Shown here piece by piece: positions 8,871 through 17,464 of a DNA stretch of 64,000 nt. Each line of letters opens with the position of its first letter. Position 1 is the stretch's first letter. Location: positions 1 to 64,000 of the forward strand of contig JBDSJD010000038.1 of NCBI GenBank assembly GCA_039917615.1, given 5' to 3'. The notes below the pieces were generated by a model, which was given only the letters and a program-made list of their open reading frames with translations, ran no database searches and was not told the DNA's origin. The DNA comes from ZC4RG30 sp039917615 (lineage in GTDB: Bacteria; Pseudomonadota; Gammaproteobacteria; Steroidobacterales; Steroidobacteraceae). The position numbers and the translations under genes were made by a program.

Positions 8871-10351
8871 AAGGTTACGCCGCGCTTCCAGATGGCGATC
8901 TCGCGTTCGCCATTCTTCTCGGCCGCCGTCTGTGCACCCGAGGCAACGGCGCAGACATGCTGCAGCATGGCGTCGCTCACTGATTCGAGCCCCTGCTCCA
9001 GAACCTGGCCTGCGTCGAAATCGATCCACCCCGGTTTGCGCTTGGCAAGGTCGCTGTTGGAGGAGATCTTGATCGTGGGAACAGGAAAACCCAGCGGCGT
9101 GCCGCGACCAGTGGTGAACAGGATGACGTTCGCGCCGGCCGCAGCCAGGGCCGTGGATGAGATAGCATCATTGCCGGGAGACTCCAGCAGCGTGAGGCCG
9201 TGCTTGCCGATGCGTTCACCGTAGGCAATCACAGCCGTGACGGTAGCGCGTCCCGCCTTCTGCACCGCGCCCAGGGATTTTTCTTCCAGCGTGGTGATGC
9301 CGCCTTCGATGTTGCCCGGTGACGGGTTCTCGCTCACCGGCTGGCCATGCTCCACGTAATACAGCCGAAAACGCTGGACCAGCGACACAATCTCGGCAAA
9401 CACACCTGCGTCTTCAGCGCGCTTCATCAGCAGCTGTTCCGCACCGAATATTTCCGGAATCTCCGTCAGTATCGCGCTGCCTCCCGCAGACGTGACCGCA
9501 TCGCTGATGCGCCCCACTACGGGATTGGCCGTGAGCCCCGACATGCCATCCGATCCGCCGCACTTCAGGCCCACCACCAGATCGCGAAGCGGCACGGGTT
9601 CACGACGCGCCTTGCCAGCCACCGCCACGAGCGCGTCGATCAATTCCAGGCCAGCGGCGTGCTCATCTTCAGATTGCTGCGCAATGAGCGTGTGGACGGG
9701 TTTGCCGGTGCTGCCGATACGTTCTACCAGCTGTCGCATCTGGTTGGATTCGCAACCGAGCCCGATCAGCAGCACGCCGCCTGCATTGGGGTGCAGCGCC
9801 AGTGCGGCCAGTAAATTGCGTGTGCCATCCAGATCATCCCCCAGCTGCGAGCAACCCAGCGGGTGAGCGAAGGCATGAATGCCATCCACTGCCCCCGCAT
9901 GTTTCGCACCGGCTTCGCGCGCGATCCGCTCCGCTGTGCGTGCTACGCAACCCACTGTGGGAATGATCCAGATCTCATTGCGCGTTCCCACGCGGCCGTC
10001 AGCGCGACGATAGCCCATGAAGTGCGGCGCGTCTGGCAATGCGGCGCGCGGATCCACCTCGGGTTGATAGTGAAATTTCGCGCCGGCTGTGAGTGTGGTG
10101 ACGGCATTGTGCGTGTGGACATGTTGGCCGGCTGTGATCGCTGTCGATGCGCGGGCACAGGTGAACCCGTACTTGATCACGGACTCGCCCGCAGCGATGT
10201 CAGCCAGCGCAATCTTGTGGCCGCGACGCACGGCATCGATCAGCAGAATCTGGCCATCTGGCGTCAACTGCGCCAGCGTGCCTGCCGCCAGATCCTGCAA
10301 TGCCGTCGCGACATTGTCGCGCGTATCCACCCTGAGCAGCTGCGCAGCCAT
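8867..10351 (-). CDS. uxaA: Altronate dehydratase (UxaA family)
   Basis: A 494-residue enzyme with an N-terminal SAF domain (about 1-95, AITAGQHVHTHNA) and a long UxaA catalytic domain (GYRRADGRVGTRN, then CGGSDGMSGLTANP, then GNIEGGITTLEEK, GRGTPLGFPVPTIK). This is the Fe-dependent dehydratase that converts D-altronate to 2-keto-3-deoxygluconate in galacturonate catabolism; related sugar acids (for example galactarate) cannot be excluded from sequence. Start 10351 lies 5 nt after the stop of the Gfo/Idh/MocA gene and the stop overlaps the GH78 start, so it is the central gene of a three-gene operon. No uronate isomerase or altronate oxidoreductase is visible nearby. Confidence 0.85.
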   Translation of the reverse strand: MAAQLLRVDTRDNVATALQDLAAGTLAQLTPDGQILLIDAVRRGHKIALADIAAGESVIKYGFTCARASTAITAGQHVHTHNAVTTLTAGAKFHYQPEVDPRAALPDAPHFMGYRRADGRVGTRNEIWIIPTVGCVARTAERIAREAGAKHAGAVDGIHAFAHPLGCSQLGDDLDGTRNLLAALALHPNAGGVLLIGLGCESNQMRQLVERIGSTGKPVHTLIAQQSEDEHAAGLELIDALVAVAGKARREPVPLRDLVVGLKCGGSDGMSGLTANPVVGRISDAVTSAGGSAILTEIPEIFGAEQLLMKRAEDAGVFAEIVSLVQRFRLYYVEHGQPVSENPSPGNIEGGITTLEEKSLGAVQKAGRATVTAVIAYGERIGKHGLTLLESPGNDAISSTALAAAGANVILFTTGRGTPLGFPVPTIKISSNSDLAKRKPGWIDFDAGQVLEQGLESVSDAMLQHVCAVASGAQTAAEKNGEREIAIWKRGVTL

Positions 10352-10356
10352 CGACG

Positions 10357-11823
10357 TTACATTTGCCGCGTTGAAACAGGCATGGGCACCGGCCCGTTGT
10401 GACCTGGCATCGCAGACTGGTCGGGACGTTCCAGCCCCTTCACCAGATCATTGATCATCACTGTCTGCCCGGTGCGGAACGAGACATTCGCTGCCGCACC
10501 CACCAGCATCGCCGCTGCACCGGCGCGATAGTCCGCGTGGCGCAGCAGCGGATCGGCGGGTGCAGCGGGATCGAACAGGTCCGCTAGCAGCGCCGTATCA
10601 CCCCCACCGTGATCGCCTTGCACATTGCGCACCGGGATCACCTGCGCGCGGCCGCGCAGCGGTGTGAACGTGGTGGTGATGTCATCACCTGCCACGGTGC
10701 TCTGACCCACTGCCGCACCCGCCACGAAGGCCTGCTCCACCACCTTCTGATCCAGCCTGCCCTTCGTGCCATTGAAGGCGACCATGTAGCCCTCCCATGC
10801 ATTGAAGGCGTTCAGGCTGTAACTCATCGTCGTGCCGGTGTCGTAACCGACGATGACGTTCATCGTGTCCTCGATGCTGATGTTCTCGCGCCATACGCAC
10901 TGGTCGCGGAAATAGCCGTCGTACTTCTCGTTGTCGGCGTACAGCGCCTTGAGGCTGGCATCTGCCTTGATGTCCATGAAGAAGGTGCACTTGTTCTTCT
11001 CGGGGCAGGTGGTGCAGCGTTCGTGAGGACCAGTGAGTCCCATGCGTCGCGCCATGGCCGGGGTATAGAACTCGCGCTTGCCCAACGCGCGCACGGTCAC
11101 TGGCTGCGCCGACAGCCACCAGTTCATCAGATCGAAATGATGCGTGGCCTTGTGCACCATCAGCCCGCCGGATATCGCCTTGTTGCTATGCCAGCGGCGG
11201 AAGTAGTCCGCACCATGCACGGTGTTCAGCAGCCAGTGGAAATCAACGGACAGAACCTCGCCGATCTGGCCGGCCATCAGTATTTCCTTGAGCTGGCTGC
11301 GGAATGCCGAGTAACGGTAGTTGAAAGTGACGCGCACCGACTTGCCGCTGCGCTTCACGGCATCGATGATGCGCTGCGCCTTCGTGGCGTCGGTGGTCAT
11401 CGGCTTCTCGGTGATCACGTCGATGCCGGCATCCAGCGCGCGCACGATGTAGTCGTCATGCATGGCATCGGGCGTGGTCACGATCAACGCATCCGGCTGG
11501 TGCTCGCGCAGCATCCGGTCGAAGTCGGTGGCCGCATAGCCCTGCGGTACCGGCGCACCGACGCTTGCAGCGCGCTGCGCCACGTAGTTCAGCCGGCCCT
11601 GGTTGGTGTCGCAGATTGCGACCAGACGGGCCGTCGCAGCATGCGGACCCCAGATCGCATCCTGGTACATGCGGGCACGACTGCCGCAGCCGACGCTGGC
11701 GTAACTGCGGCGCGTGTTGCGAGCGGGAGCCGCACCCTGTGCACTCCCCGCCATGGCGGTGACACCCGCCCCGATACCTTTCACCAGCGTGCGCCGGTCC
11801 AGACTTCCCTTGCGTTCGGTCAT
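10357..11823 (-). CDS. Gfo/Idh/MocA family oxidoreductase with Tat-type signal
   Basis: A 488-residue NAD(P)-dependent sugar oxidoreductase-like protein. The N-terminus has a twin-arginine signal (DRRTLVKGIGAG), followed by a Rossmann fold with an atypical nucleotide loop, VGCGSRARMY, and the family motif EKPMTTD (about residues 137-143) containing the conserved Lys. A C-terminal domain contains the Cys cluster CTTCPEKNKCTF, unusual for the family and possibly metal-binding. GGGAGG precedes the ATG. First gene of the operon with uxaA and the GH78 gene, which suggests periplasmic or membrane-side oxidation of a deglycosylated sugar or sugar acid. Substrate unknown. Confidence 0.8.
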   Translation of the reverse strand: MTERKGSLDRRTLVKGIGAGVTAMAGSAQGAAPARNTRRSYASVGCGSRARMYQDAIWGPHAATARLVAICDTNQGRLNYVAQRAASVGAPVPQGYAATDFDRMLREHQPDALIVTTPDAMHDDYIVRALDAGIDVITEKPMTTDATKAQRIIDAVKRSGKSVRVTFNYRYSAFRSQLKEILMAGQIGEVLSVDFHWLLNTVHGADYFRRWHSNKAISGGLMVHKATHHFDLMNWWLSAQPVTVRALGKREFYTPAMARRMGLTGPHERCTTCPEKNKCTFFMDIKADASLKALYADNEKYDGYFRDQCVWRENISIEDTMNVIVGYDTGTTMSYSLNAFNAWEGYMVAFNGTKGRLDQKVVEQAFVAGAAVGQSTVAGDDITTTFTPLRGRAQVIPVRNVQGDHGGGDTALLADLFDPAAPADPLLRHADYRAGAAAMLVGAAANVSFRTGQTVMINDLVKGLERPDQSAMPGHNGPVPMPVSTRQM

Positions 11824-12338
11824 CGCATCCTCCCTTCCCGGGTCCTATATTGACTGGTAACTCTCACACTATAGCGCCGCCACGGCGCACCCCTCGGGCG
11901 GATAATAGGAACTTCAAGCCACCTGCCCTGCACGAATCGTTGTGTGGGCCGGATGGTATGTCCAGCCGCAGCTTGGCACCGGCGGGCCGGAACCTCCGAG
12001 CGTGAATCGCTATGCCAGCATTGCAAATCCCTTGGTGATCATTGCCCGGCGCCCGCAATCTTCCTGAAATCCCTCTGCCGCAGATAGGCGGCTGTAGCTC
12101 ACAGCTGAACTATGGCACGGGTCGACGCAAGTCCGCCGCTGGCGCAATGACCATGTCCATCGATTAGCAACGAGCGGGTGGAACGGCCGGCGGCGGCGGA
12201 ATTGCGCCCATGACGCCGGTTACCGGGAGAATGGTTGCGGGTCCACCGCGTTAACACAGGTCGGTCGCCGGAAGGGCCAGTAGTGTGATTTCATACCAGT
12301 GCATTGGCGGCGGGTAACAAAACCAACAGGAGGGCGGC
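11824..12338. other. 515-bp intergenic region between divergent genes
   Basis: Upstream region of the Gfo/Idh/MocA operon (-) and the amidohydrolase gene (+). It must hold both promoters. No convincing ORF, RNA gene or repeat was seen; the short open frames here lack ribosome-binding sites and family resemblance. Confidence 0.6.
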
Positions 12339-13316
12339 ATGGATCGTCGGCAGCTTTTGGCAGGTATGAGCGCATTGGCGGCAACGCCGGCGTTCGCACA
12401 GGACGATATCCCGCGCTGGAGTTCGCCTGTCATCGACATGCATTTCCATACCCGCGGGACGGTGGAGCAGAACATCGCCCATCAGATCGGTGCCGGCATC
12501 ACGGCGGTGAGCCTGATCAGCCTGCCACCATCGCCGCTCGACATCGCGGACATTTACGCCAAATGCCGGGCGCAGAATGCCGCCATGTTCCCCGTCTGGT
12601 TCGGCGCCACAGACCTGACGACGCCAGGCTTCGAGGCCCGGCTGACGGCGCAGGTAAAGGCCGGCGCCAAAGGCTTCGGCGAAGTGAAGATGCCCGTCGA
12701 TGCTGATGGTCCGCAAATGCGCCGCGTCTATGCCTTGGCGGCGGATTTGGGCGTTCCCGTGCTGGTCCATTTCCAGGATCCGATCGGCGACTCCCAATCC
12801 TTTTTCAACCGCGGCCTGCGCCGTTTCGCCCCCGTTCTGCAGGCCAATCCGCGCACCAAATTTATCGCCCACGCCAATTCCTTTTGGGCCAATGTCAGCG
12901 CCAGCAATGATGACACGGCGACCTACCCCACCGGCCCCGTCGTGCGGGGCGGCATCTCCGACAAACTGCTGTCGGATTATCCCAATATGTTCGCCGATCT
13001 TTCCGCGACATCTTGCAACACGTTCCTGTCCCGCGACGCCGCTTTCTCCACGGACTTTCTCAAGCGCCACCAAGACAAGCTACATTTCGGTAGCGACTGC
13101 TTTTGCGAGGATGGGCGCGGCGGCAGCGCGGCGCAAGCTGGCGGCGGAAGAGCCGCGGTTGGGCGCGGGGCACCTGCCACGGGCGCAGTCACGGGCCTGC
13201 GCGGCAAGTGCCTTGCGCGTGAGAATCTTGGTTTGGTGACTCGACTCACCACGCCGGAGATCTTTCGCAAGATGGCCTGGACCAACGCGCATCGGCTGAT
13301 CGGGCTACCGGCGTAG
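12339..13316 (+). CDS. Exported amidohydrolase-2 family protein
   Basis: A 325-residue TIM-barrel metal hydrolase with signal (MDRRQLLAGMSALAAT...AFA). The first metal-ligand motif is DMHFH near residue 33; further ligands are likely in LVHFQDP (about 142) and the FGSDCF segment (about 253), the equivalent of the C-terminal conserved Asp. AGGAGG lies upstream of the ATG. Members hydrolyse lactones or decarboxylate small acids; in this setting a sugar-lactone role is possible but only inferred. Residues about 260-285 are Gly/Ala-rich low complexity in place of a usually charged linker before KCLARE, discussed in findings. Convergent with the DUF3325 gene. Confidence 0.75.
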   Translation: MDRRQLLAGMSALAATPAFAQDDIPRWSSPVIDMHFHTRGTVEQNIAHQIGAGITAVSLISLPPSPLDIADIYAKCRAQNAAMFPVWFGATDLTTPGFEARLTAQVKAGAKGFGEVKMPVDADGPQMRRVYALAADLGVPVLVHFQDPIGDSQSFFNRGLRRFAPVLQANPRTKFIAHANSFWANVSASNDDTATYPTGPVVRGGISDKLLSDYPNMFADLSATSCNTFLSRDAAFSTDFLKRHQDKLHFGSDCFCEDGRGGSAAQAGGGRAAVGRGAPATGAVTGLRGKCLARENLGLVTRLTTPEIFRKMAWTNAHRLIGLPA

Positions 13317-13379
13317 CCGCAGAGCTGCTCGAGAATGTCTGCAACGGTTCAACGCAGATATTTGGGCGGCTTGGGAGCG

Positions 13380-13721
13380 CTAATGCACCAGGAGCGCGCC
13401 GAGGGAAGCGACGACCGCCAGCGCGCCGGCCACGCCGCCCGCCAGGGCGCTGGGCTTCGGGGCGTAGGCGAGCGGGAAGACCAGCGCGATCGGAGCGAGG
13501 CCGACGCAGCAGACCCAGGCCACCGTCCCCATTCCGAGGCCCCAGATCGCCGCACAGGGCCACCAAGCCAGCGCCAGCAGCGCGCATCCGGCGAGGCGCA
13601 GGGCCACGACGGAGCGGCGGTCGAGCGGCTTTTTCCAGACCTCGCGCTGATGTTTGCGCATCGAGACGCAGATGGCGCTGAAGCCCGAAAAGGCCGCGAG
13701 AAGAGACACGACGATCAGCAT
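13380..13721 (-). CDS. DUF3325-type small membrane protein
   Basis: A 113-residue hydrophobic protein with roughly three predicted membrane segments (about 3-18, 42-60, 68-86) and one more at the C-terminus. The MRKHQREVWKKPL segment after the first helix is typical of DUF3325 proteins, which accompany PepSY and DUF3649 genes next to siderophore receptors. Its ATG shares one base with the PepSY stop (TGATG), indicating coupling. A longer frame to 14306 shadows the PepSY gene and is not used. Function unknown; likely linked to iron uptake by neighbourhood. Confidence 0.75.
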   Translation of the reverse strand: MLIVVSLLAAFSGFSAICVSMRKHQREVWKKPLDRRSVVALRLAGCALLALAWWPCAAIWGLGMGTVAWVCCVGLAPIALVFPLAYAPKPSALAGGVAGALAVVASLGALLVH

Positions 13722-15307
13722 CAGGCGCCCACGAGCGAAGACTTCCGAGCCGCTCTCGGGAGGCGTTCGCCGCTGAGTAGCAGCGCCATCCAGCCGATGA
13801 AAAGGCCGCAGCCGAGGCTGGCGAGATCGACCCCCGCCGTCTTCCAGTCCCCTCTTGCGATCATGTCGAGCAGGCCGGAATTGGGAACCAGATAGCCGAG
13901 GACCGGCAGGAAGACGCAGAGGACGGCGGTGGCGGCCAGCTGCTCGACCCAGGCGGCCTTCGGCGGCCGCAGGGCGGCGTGGAGGAATGCGAGCGCCCAG
14001 GCGAACCAGAAGACATTGACCTCCCACGCCGCCCGGCCGGCCATCTCGAAAGGCAGGAGCCGGATGGCCCAGAGATGGGCGATGCAGGCGAAACAGGCCC
14101 CGGCCATGGTCGCCACATTGATCCGGTCGACGATGGCGTAGAAACGCTCCGCCGCGGGAGAGACCGCCTGTTCGCGGCGCTTGATGGTGAAGAGCAGCTG
14201 GCCCGTCGCCATCATCACCGCGCCCGCCACGCCGCTGACCAGATAGAGCAGCCGCATGAGGCCGCCGCCGAAAAACGCCATGTGCAGGCCGGCGATCACA
14301 TCCCATGTCTCGCTGATCGGCGGGCGGGCGTGCATGGCGCGGATGACCCGGCCGCTGACGCCGTCGAAGGCGACGCGCGGGCTGTTGGTGATGAAGATCC
14401 CCTGGCGATGGGCGCCGAACATCTCGACCACCGCATTGGCCCGGCCCGGATCGCGGACGACGATATAGCCCATGACCTCGGGCCGCAGTTCACCGGCGAC
14501 CGCGCGGTCGTGCAGGAGCGCGAGGGCCAGGTTGGGCGCGATGGGTCCGGGCGTCGCCTTGGCCGGATCGACAAGCTCGGAGTCCTGACTGAAGTCGGCC
14601 GACACGCGGAAGGCGGGTTCGGACCCCTTGTAAAGGGTGGCTATGCCGGACGGGATATAGGCGTAGCAGAGGTAGGCCATCCCGGTCAGGACGATCAGAA
14701 AGTGGAAGGGAAGCGGCAGAACACTCAGGACATTGTGGGCGTCCAACCAGGTGCGTTGCCGTGACTTCGCCTGGGGCCTGAAGGTGAAGAAGTCCTTGAA
14801 TATCCTCTTGTGCACAACGACGCCGCTGATGACGCCCGCCAGGAAAACGATGCTGGCCGCCCCCACCAGGAGGAGGCCGATAGAGTTCTTCTGGCGCGGC
14901 AGGTCGTTCAAAATGTAGTGGAAGTTGACGAAGAAACGCCCGCCGATCGTATCGGTCCTGATCGGATCGCCCGAGCCGTCGGCGTTGAATTGCGCCCTGG
15001 CGAGCTTGCCCTGCTTATCCATCCAACTGAGGTAGAGGATTGGATCGCGGGCGTTGGTCGCCGGAAGGCCGATCTTCCAGAAGCGCGAGTCCGGCGCCGT
15101 CTTCTTCAGATAGGCCTCGCTGAACTCCACCAGGGCGGCGGGCTCGGCCTCGCGCATGACGTGGTTTTCGGGCCTGGCCCAGACGCTGATCTCGAACCAG
15201 TAGACGCAGATCGAGCCGGTTATGAAGATGGGGACCAGGAGCCAGCCGAAAAACAGCCCGGACCAGGTGTGCAGCCACGACATGTTCTGGGTGAAACTTT
15301 TCGCCAT
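13721..15307 (-). CDS. PepSY-associated TM helix protein, iron-uptake type
   Basis: A 528-residue inner-membrane protein. The N-terminal signature MSWLHTWSGLFFGWLL is typical of PepSY_TM proteins; a second His motif, TWLDAHNVLSVLPLPFHF, lies around residue 190 and GLHMAFFGGGLMRLLYL around 345. About six or more membrane segments can be seen, with the His residues positioned near the membrane as in possible haem/iron reductases of this group (known family proposal, not proven). Middle gene of a DUF3649-PepSY-DUF3325 operon that normally follows a TonB-dependent siderophore receptor; no receptor is present here. Confidence 0.82.
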   Translation of the reverse strand: MAKSFTQNMSWLHTWSGLFFGWLLVPIFITGSICVYWFEISVWARPENHVMREAEPAALVEFSEAYLKKTAPDSRFWKIGLPATNARDPILYLSWMDKQGKLARAQFNADGSGDPIRTDTIGGRFFVNFHYILNDLPRQKNSIGLLLVGAASIVFLAGVISGVVVHKRIFKDFFTFRPQAKSRQRTWLDAHNVLSVLPLPFHFLIVLTGMAYLCYAYIPSGIATLYKGSEPAFRVSADFSQDSELVDPAKATPGPIAPNLALALLHDRAVAGELRPEVMGYIVVRDPGRANAVVEMFGAHRQGIFITNSPRVAFDGVSGRVIRAMHARPPISETWDVIAGLHMAFFGGGLMRLLYLVSGVAGAVMMATGQLLFTIKRREQAVSPAAERFYAIVDRINVATMAGACFACIAHLWAIRLLPFEMAGRAAWEVNVFWFAWALAFLHAALRPPKAAWVEQLAATAVLCVFLPVLGYLVPNSGLLDMIARGDWKTAGVDLASLGCGLFIGWMALLLSGERLPRAARKSSLVGA

Positions 15308-15339
15308 AGCCCGCTCCCCGACACCAGAATTCTTATTGG

Positions 15340-15648
15340 CTAATTGATCAAGACGACGAGTTCACACAGAGCGATCAGCAGCGCCAGGACGATCCAGGCC
15401 CTCCTGGCCGAGACCGAGAATATCCAGATGACGACCCCGACGTAGAGCAGAACCTGAAGCATGCCGATCAGGTAGACGGCCTCGCTGGGCCGTAGGGGCA
15501 GGATTTTGGCCAGGGCGGCGCCCGAAGTATAGGCCAGGCCATAGCCGCCAAGGATGGCGGCCAAAACCTTGGCCACGATCGGCTCCCAAGGCTCGCCTGG
15601 CTTTGCTTTGGTTTTCGACGCCGGAGAGACAGTCAACGCAAACCCCAC
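15340..15648 (-). CDS. DUF3649-type small membrane protein
   Basis: A 102-residue protein with three hydrophobic helices (about 25-48, 55-78, 82-100). The segment KVLAAILGGYGLAY resembles DUF3649 proteins, which precede PepSY genes in iron-responsive operons. The frame opens with GTG at 15648; a nearby ATG is out of frame. It lies 32 bp upstream of the PepSY gene in the same direction and is the probable first gene of the trio. Confidence 0.72.
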   Translation of the reverse strand: MGFALTVSPASKTKAKPGEPWEPIVAKVLAAILGGYGLAYTSGAALAKILPLRPSEAVYLIGMLQVLLYVGVVIWIFSVSARRAWIVLALLIALCELVVLIN

Positions 15649-15986
15649 TCGACCTTAGCCATGTGAGCAACACTGAGCATTTTAGCAATACCGGACTGCG
15701 GGAGACGCTGGCCGGGCGAAGGAAAGAGGCGACGGCCGGATGACCTCAGGTCACTCTCGATGCAGAAAAACTCGCGCGGGGGTTCGGGCCGGCTAGGCCA
15801 ACAAATCCGGGCAAGCAAAGCGGTATGGAGTTGACCCGGCGGTCTCAATTCGAAAGCGATCCGAAGTAGTCTTGCGAACGTTCGCTTCGCGATGTTACCC
15901 CGCTAGGAGCTGCATAATCTCCTTGTGGCGGTTTCGGCGCGTCCATATTTTCTCTACCCAGGTTTACCAATATTCGCGCACTCTGA
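15649..15986. other. 338-bp region without a recognisable gene
   Basis: Lies upstream of the DUF3649 gene and downstream of the unknown membrane protein gene. A TonB-dependent receptor gene, expected in this position for this trio, is not present: no open frame shows a receptor C-terminus. No repeat or RNA gene seen. Confidence 0.6.
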
Positions 15987-16826
15987 TCACGAGCCGGCCC
16001 CACGAAGCACCTTAATGCTGTGCTGAACGTTGCACTGATAGGATTCGCCACGCTCTATGATCAGGCACCGTCTTGCTTCGAAACTTCCTCCGGTATCCGT
16101 CCAGCTTGTAATTCCAACGATGACATACCCCCAACCAAAACTGGGCATAGGCGCGGCTCTGTATGTGGATGGGTATGTAGATGAACGCGGATCATTTGGG
16201 AATATGTCTTCTTTGTCCCACTGGTATCGGCGTAATTGAATCTCATCGGTCAAGGCGTTCTGTGCTGCCTTATTGGCTAAGGCATTCGAAACGTCATGGA
16301 GCAAAGTTCCAGCGGCAGCGGAACTGTCATCCTTAATTTCATAACGTTCCACGCCAACCAGGTATGTAGCATCGTAAGCAATTTCGGGACCCAGGTTTAT
16401 AAACTGGAGATCAAGCGATGCCGTGGTTGCTGGACCATTGAACCCGATAGGTTTTACCTGCAAGATGAGGCCAGCTTTTGGCACGGCTCGTTCTCGGGCC
16501 ACCCGATCTAAGAAGTTATAGGCCACTCGGCCACCGACTATAACTACGACAGTTAGAACCACACACCGCCAAACGACGTGAAGAGCTAATAGTCTCCCAA
16601 TCCATCTGTACGCCCACGGGTTGACTAGTACAACGGCCACCAGCGTGGCGAAAAGGATTGCGTACAATCGAGATACGGAAGCGATGCCTATAACCAAGCC
16701 CGCAAGGCCAAGCGTCCCCGTTAATACCTCGAAGGTGCTGCGCGGCTTCTCGCGATCCTTGTCTGAGGGACTGACTTCGGCTTTCTGCGGTTTTTGCTCA
16801 TCACCGCCATAATGTTTCTTAGTCAT
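15987..16826 (-). CDS. Unknown membrane-anchored protein
   Basis: A 279-residue protein from the start MTKKHYGGDEQ. It has a charged N-terminus (residues 1-30), then three hydrophobic segments (about 36-55, 57-72, 80-102), then a soluble domain of about 170 residues with alternating beta strands (AGLILQVKPIGF, ASLDLQFINLG, GWGYVIVGITSW) and a final CLIIERGESYQCN with two Cys. The layout suggests a small inner-membrane protein with an extracytoplasmic beta domain. No family recognised. The frame is open to 16949 with another MTKK start at 16910, so the start is uncertain. A/T-richer than its neighbours by eye, which fits foreign origin. Confidence 0.6.
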   Translation of the reverse strand: MTKKHYGGDEQKPQKAEVSPSDKDREKPRSTFEVLTGTLGLAGLVIGIASVSRLYAILFATLVAVVLVNPWAYRWIGRLLALHVVWRCVVLTVVVIVGGRVAYNFLDRVARERAVPKAGLILQVKPIGFNGPATTASLDLQFINLGPEIAYDATYLVGVERYEIKDDSSAAAGTLLHDVSNALANKAAQNALTDEIQLRRYQWDKEDIFPNDPRSSTYPSTYRAAPMPSFGWGYVIVGITSWTDTGGSFEARRCLIIERGESYQCNVQHSIKVLRGAGS

Positions 16827-17005
16827 GTGTCTGACCTTAGTTATAGCGTCTGCCCACCATCGCATGATGAGCCGTACCGAGGAAGTGCCAAGAGAACCTT
16901 TCTTAGTCATAACCTTGAGAGGCGTTCTTCTTATTCTTACGAGCTTCATACAGTAGTTCGCGCCCCTTGAATACTGTATGACCTCGCGTTGTAGTCTCCA
17001 GGCCG

Positions 17006-17194
17006 ATGATCGGCTCTCCCGTCCTTCATGTTTGGTGCGCCTGCGGTCGCGTAGCGACTATCCCTTCTCAGCGCGAATGGGAGGGGCTGACTCGGGACAA
17101 GCTACTACCCAGGCTCAAGTGCGGGATATGCGGGAGGCAGGCGGTGGATCTGCGGCGGGGTTGGTGGGTGCCGGAACGTCAGGGTGCGCAGTAG
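17006..17194 (+). CDS. Zinc-ribbon-like microprotein (62 aa)
   Basis: A 62-residue frame with Cys-x-Cys (WCACGRVATIP, Cys11 and Cys13) and Cys-x2-Cys (LKCGICGR, about Cys39 and Cys42), separated by a basic helix-like stretch, a layout matching small zinc-ribbon proteins of unknown function in proteobacteria. AGG lies about 5 nt before the ATG. Opposite in direction to the disrupted TonB-C-like gene remnant that follows. The overlapping 104-residue frame at 16978-17292 has no such pattern and is treated as a shadow. Confidence 0.5.
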   Translation: MIGSPVLHVWCACGRVATIPSQREWEGLTRDKLLPRLKCGICGRQAVDLRRGWWVPERQGAQ

Positions 17195-17437
17195 ACGGAG
17201 GCTGCCAGCGACGTAAAGCGTTAGCCAGGGTGATGCGGGCGGCGGCGAGTAGTTCGTCGTCGGTCAGTTTATGCCTTCCGATCGCCCATTAACACCAGGA
17301 TGTCACTTGAGGGAAAAAGCAGCTTGCTGAACAGAAAAAACTTGGACAGGTTGGCCGTCGAGGAGATATCTCACGTTTGCGGCGCCCCGTATAAACTTAA
17401 TTCCCGCGAGGTCAAGATCGCTGTTGCCCGCGGACTG

Positions 17438-17462
17438 TGGAGCTGCCCCGCTTCCGTGGACA
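17438..17462. repeat. Left terminal inverted repeat of IS3-family element
   Basis: Matches the complement of 18750-18774 at about 21 of 25 positions. Adjacent to the target-duplication copy CTG at 17435-17437. Confidence 0.8.
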
Positions 17463-17464
17463 GG

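Noticed and set aside
16978..17292. 104-codon Ser/Ala-rich frame overlapping the zinc-ribbon microprotein
   Set aside because: Low-complexity composition; the overlapping Cys4 frame is more protein-like.
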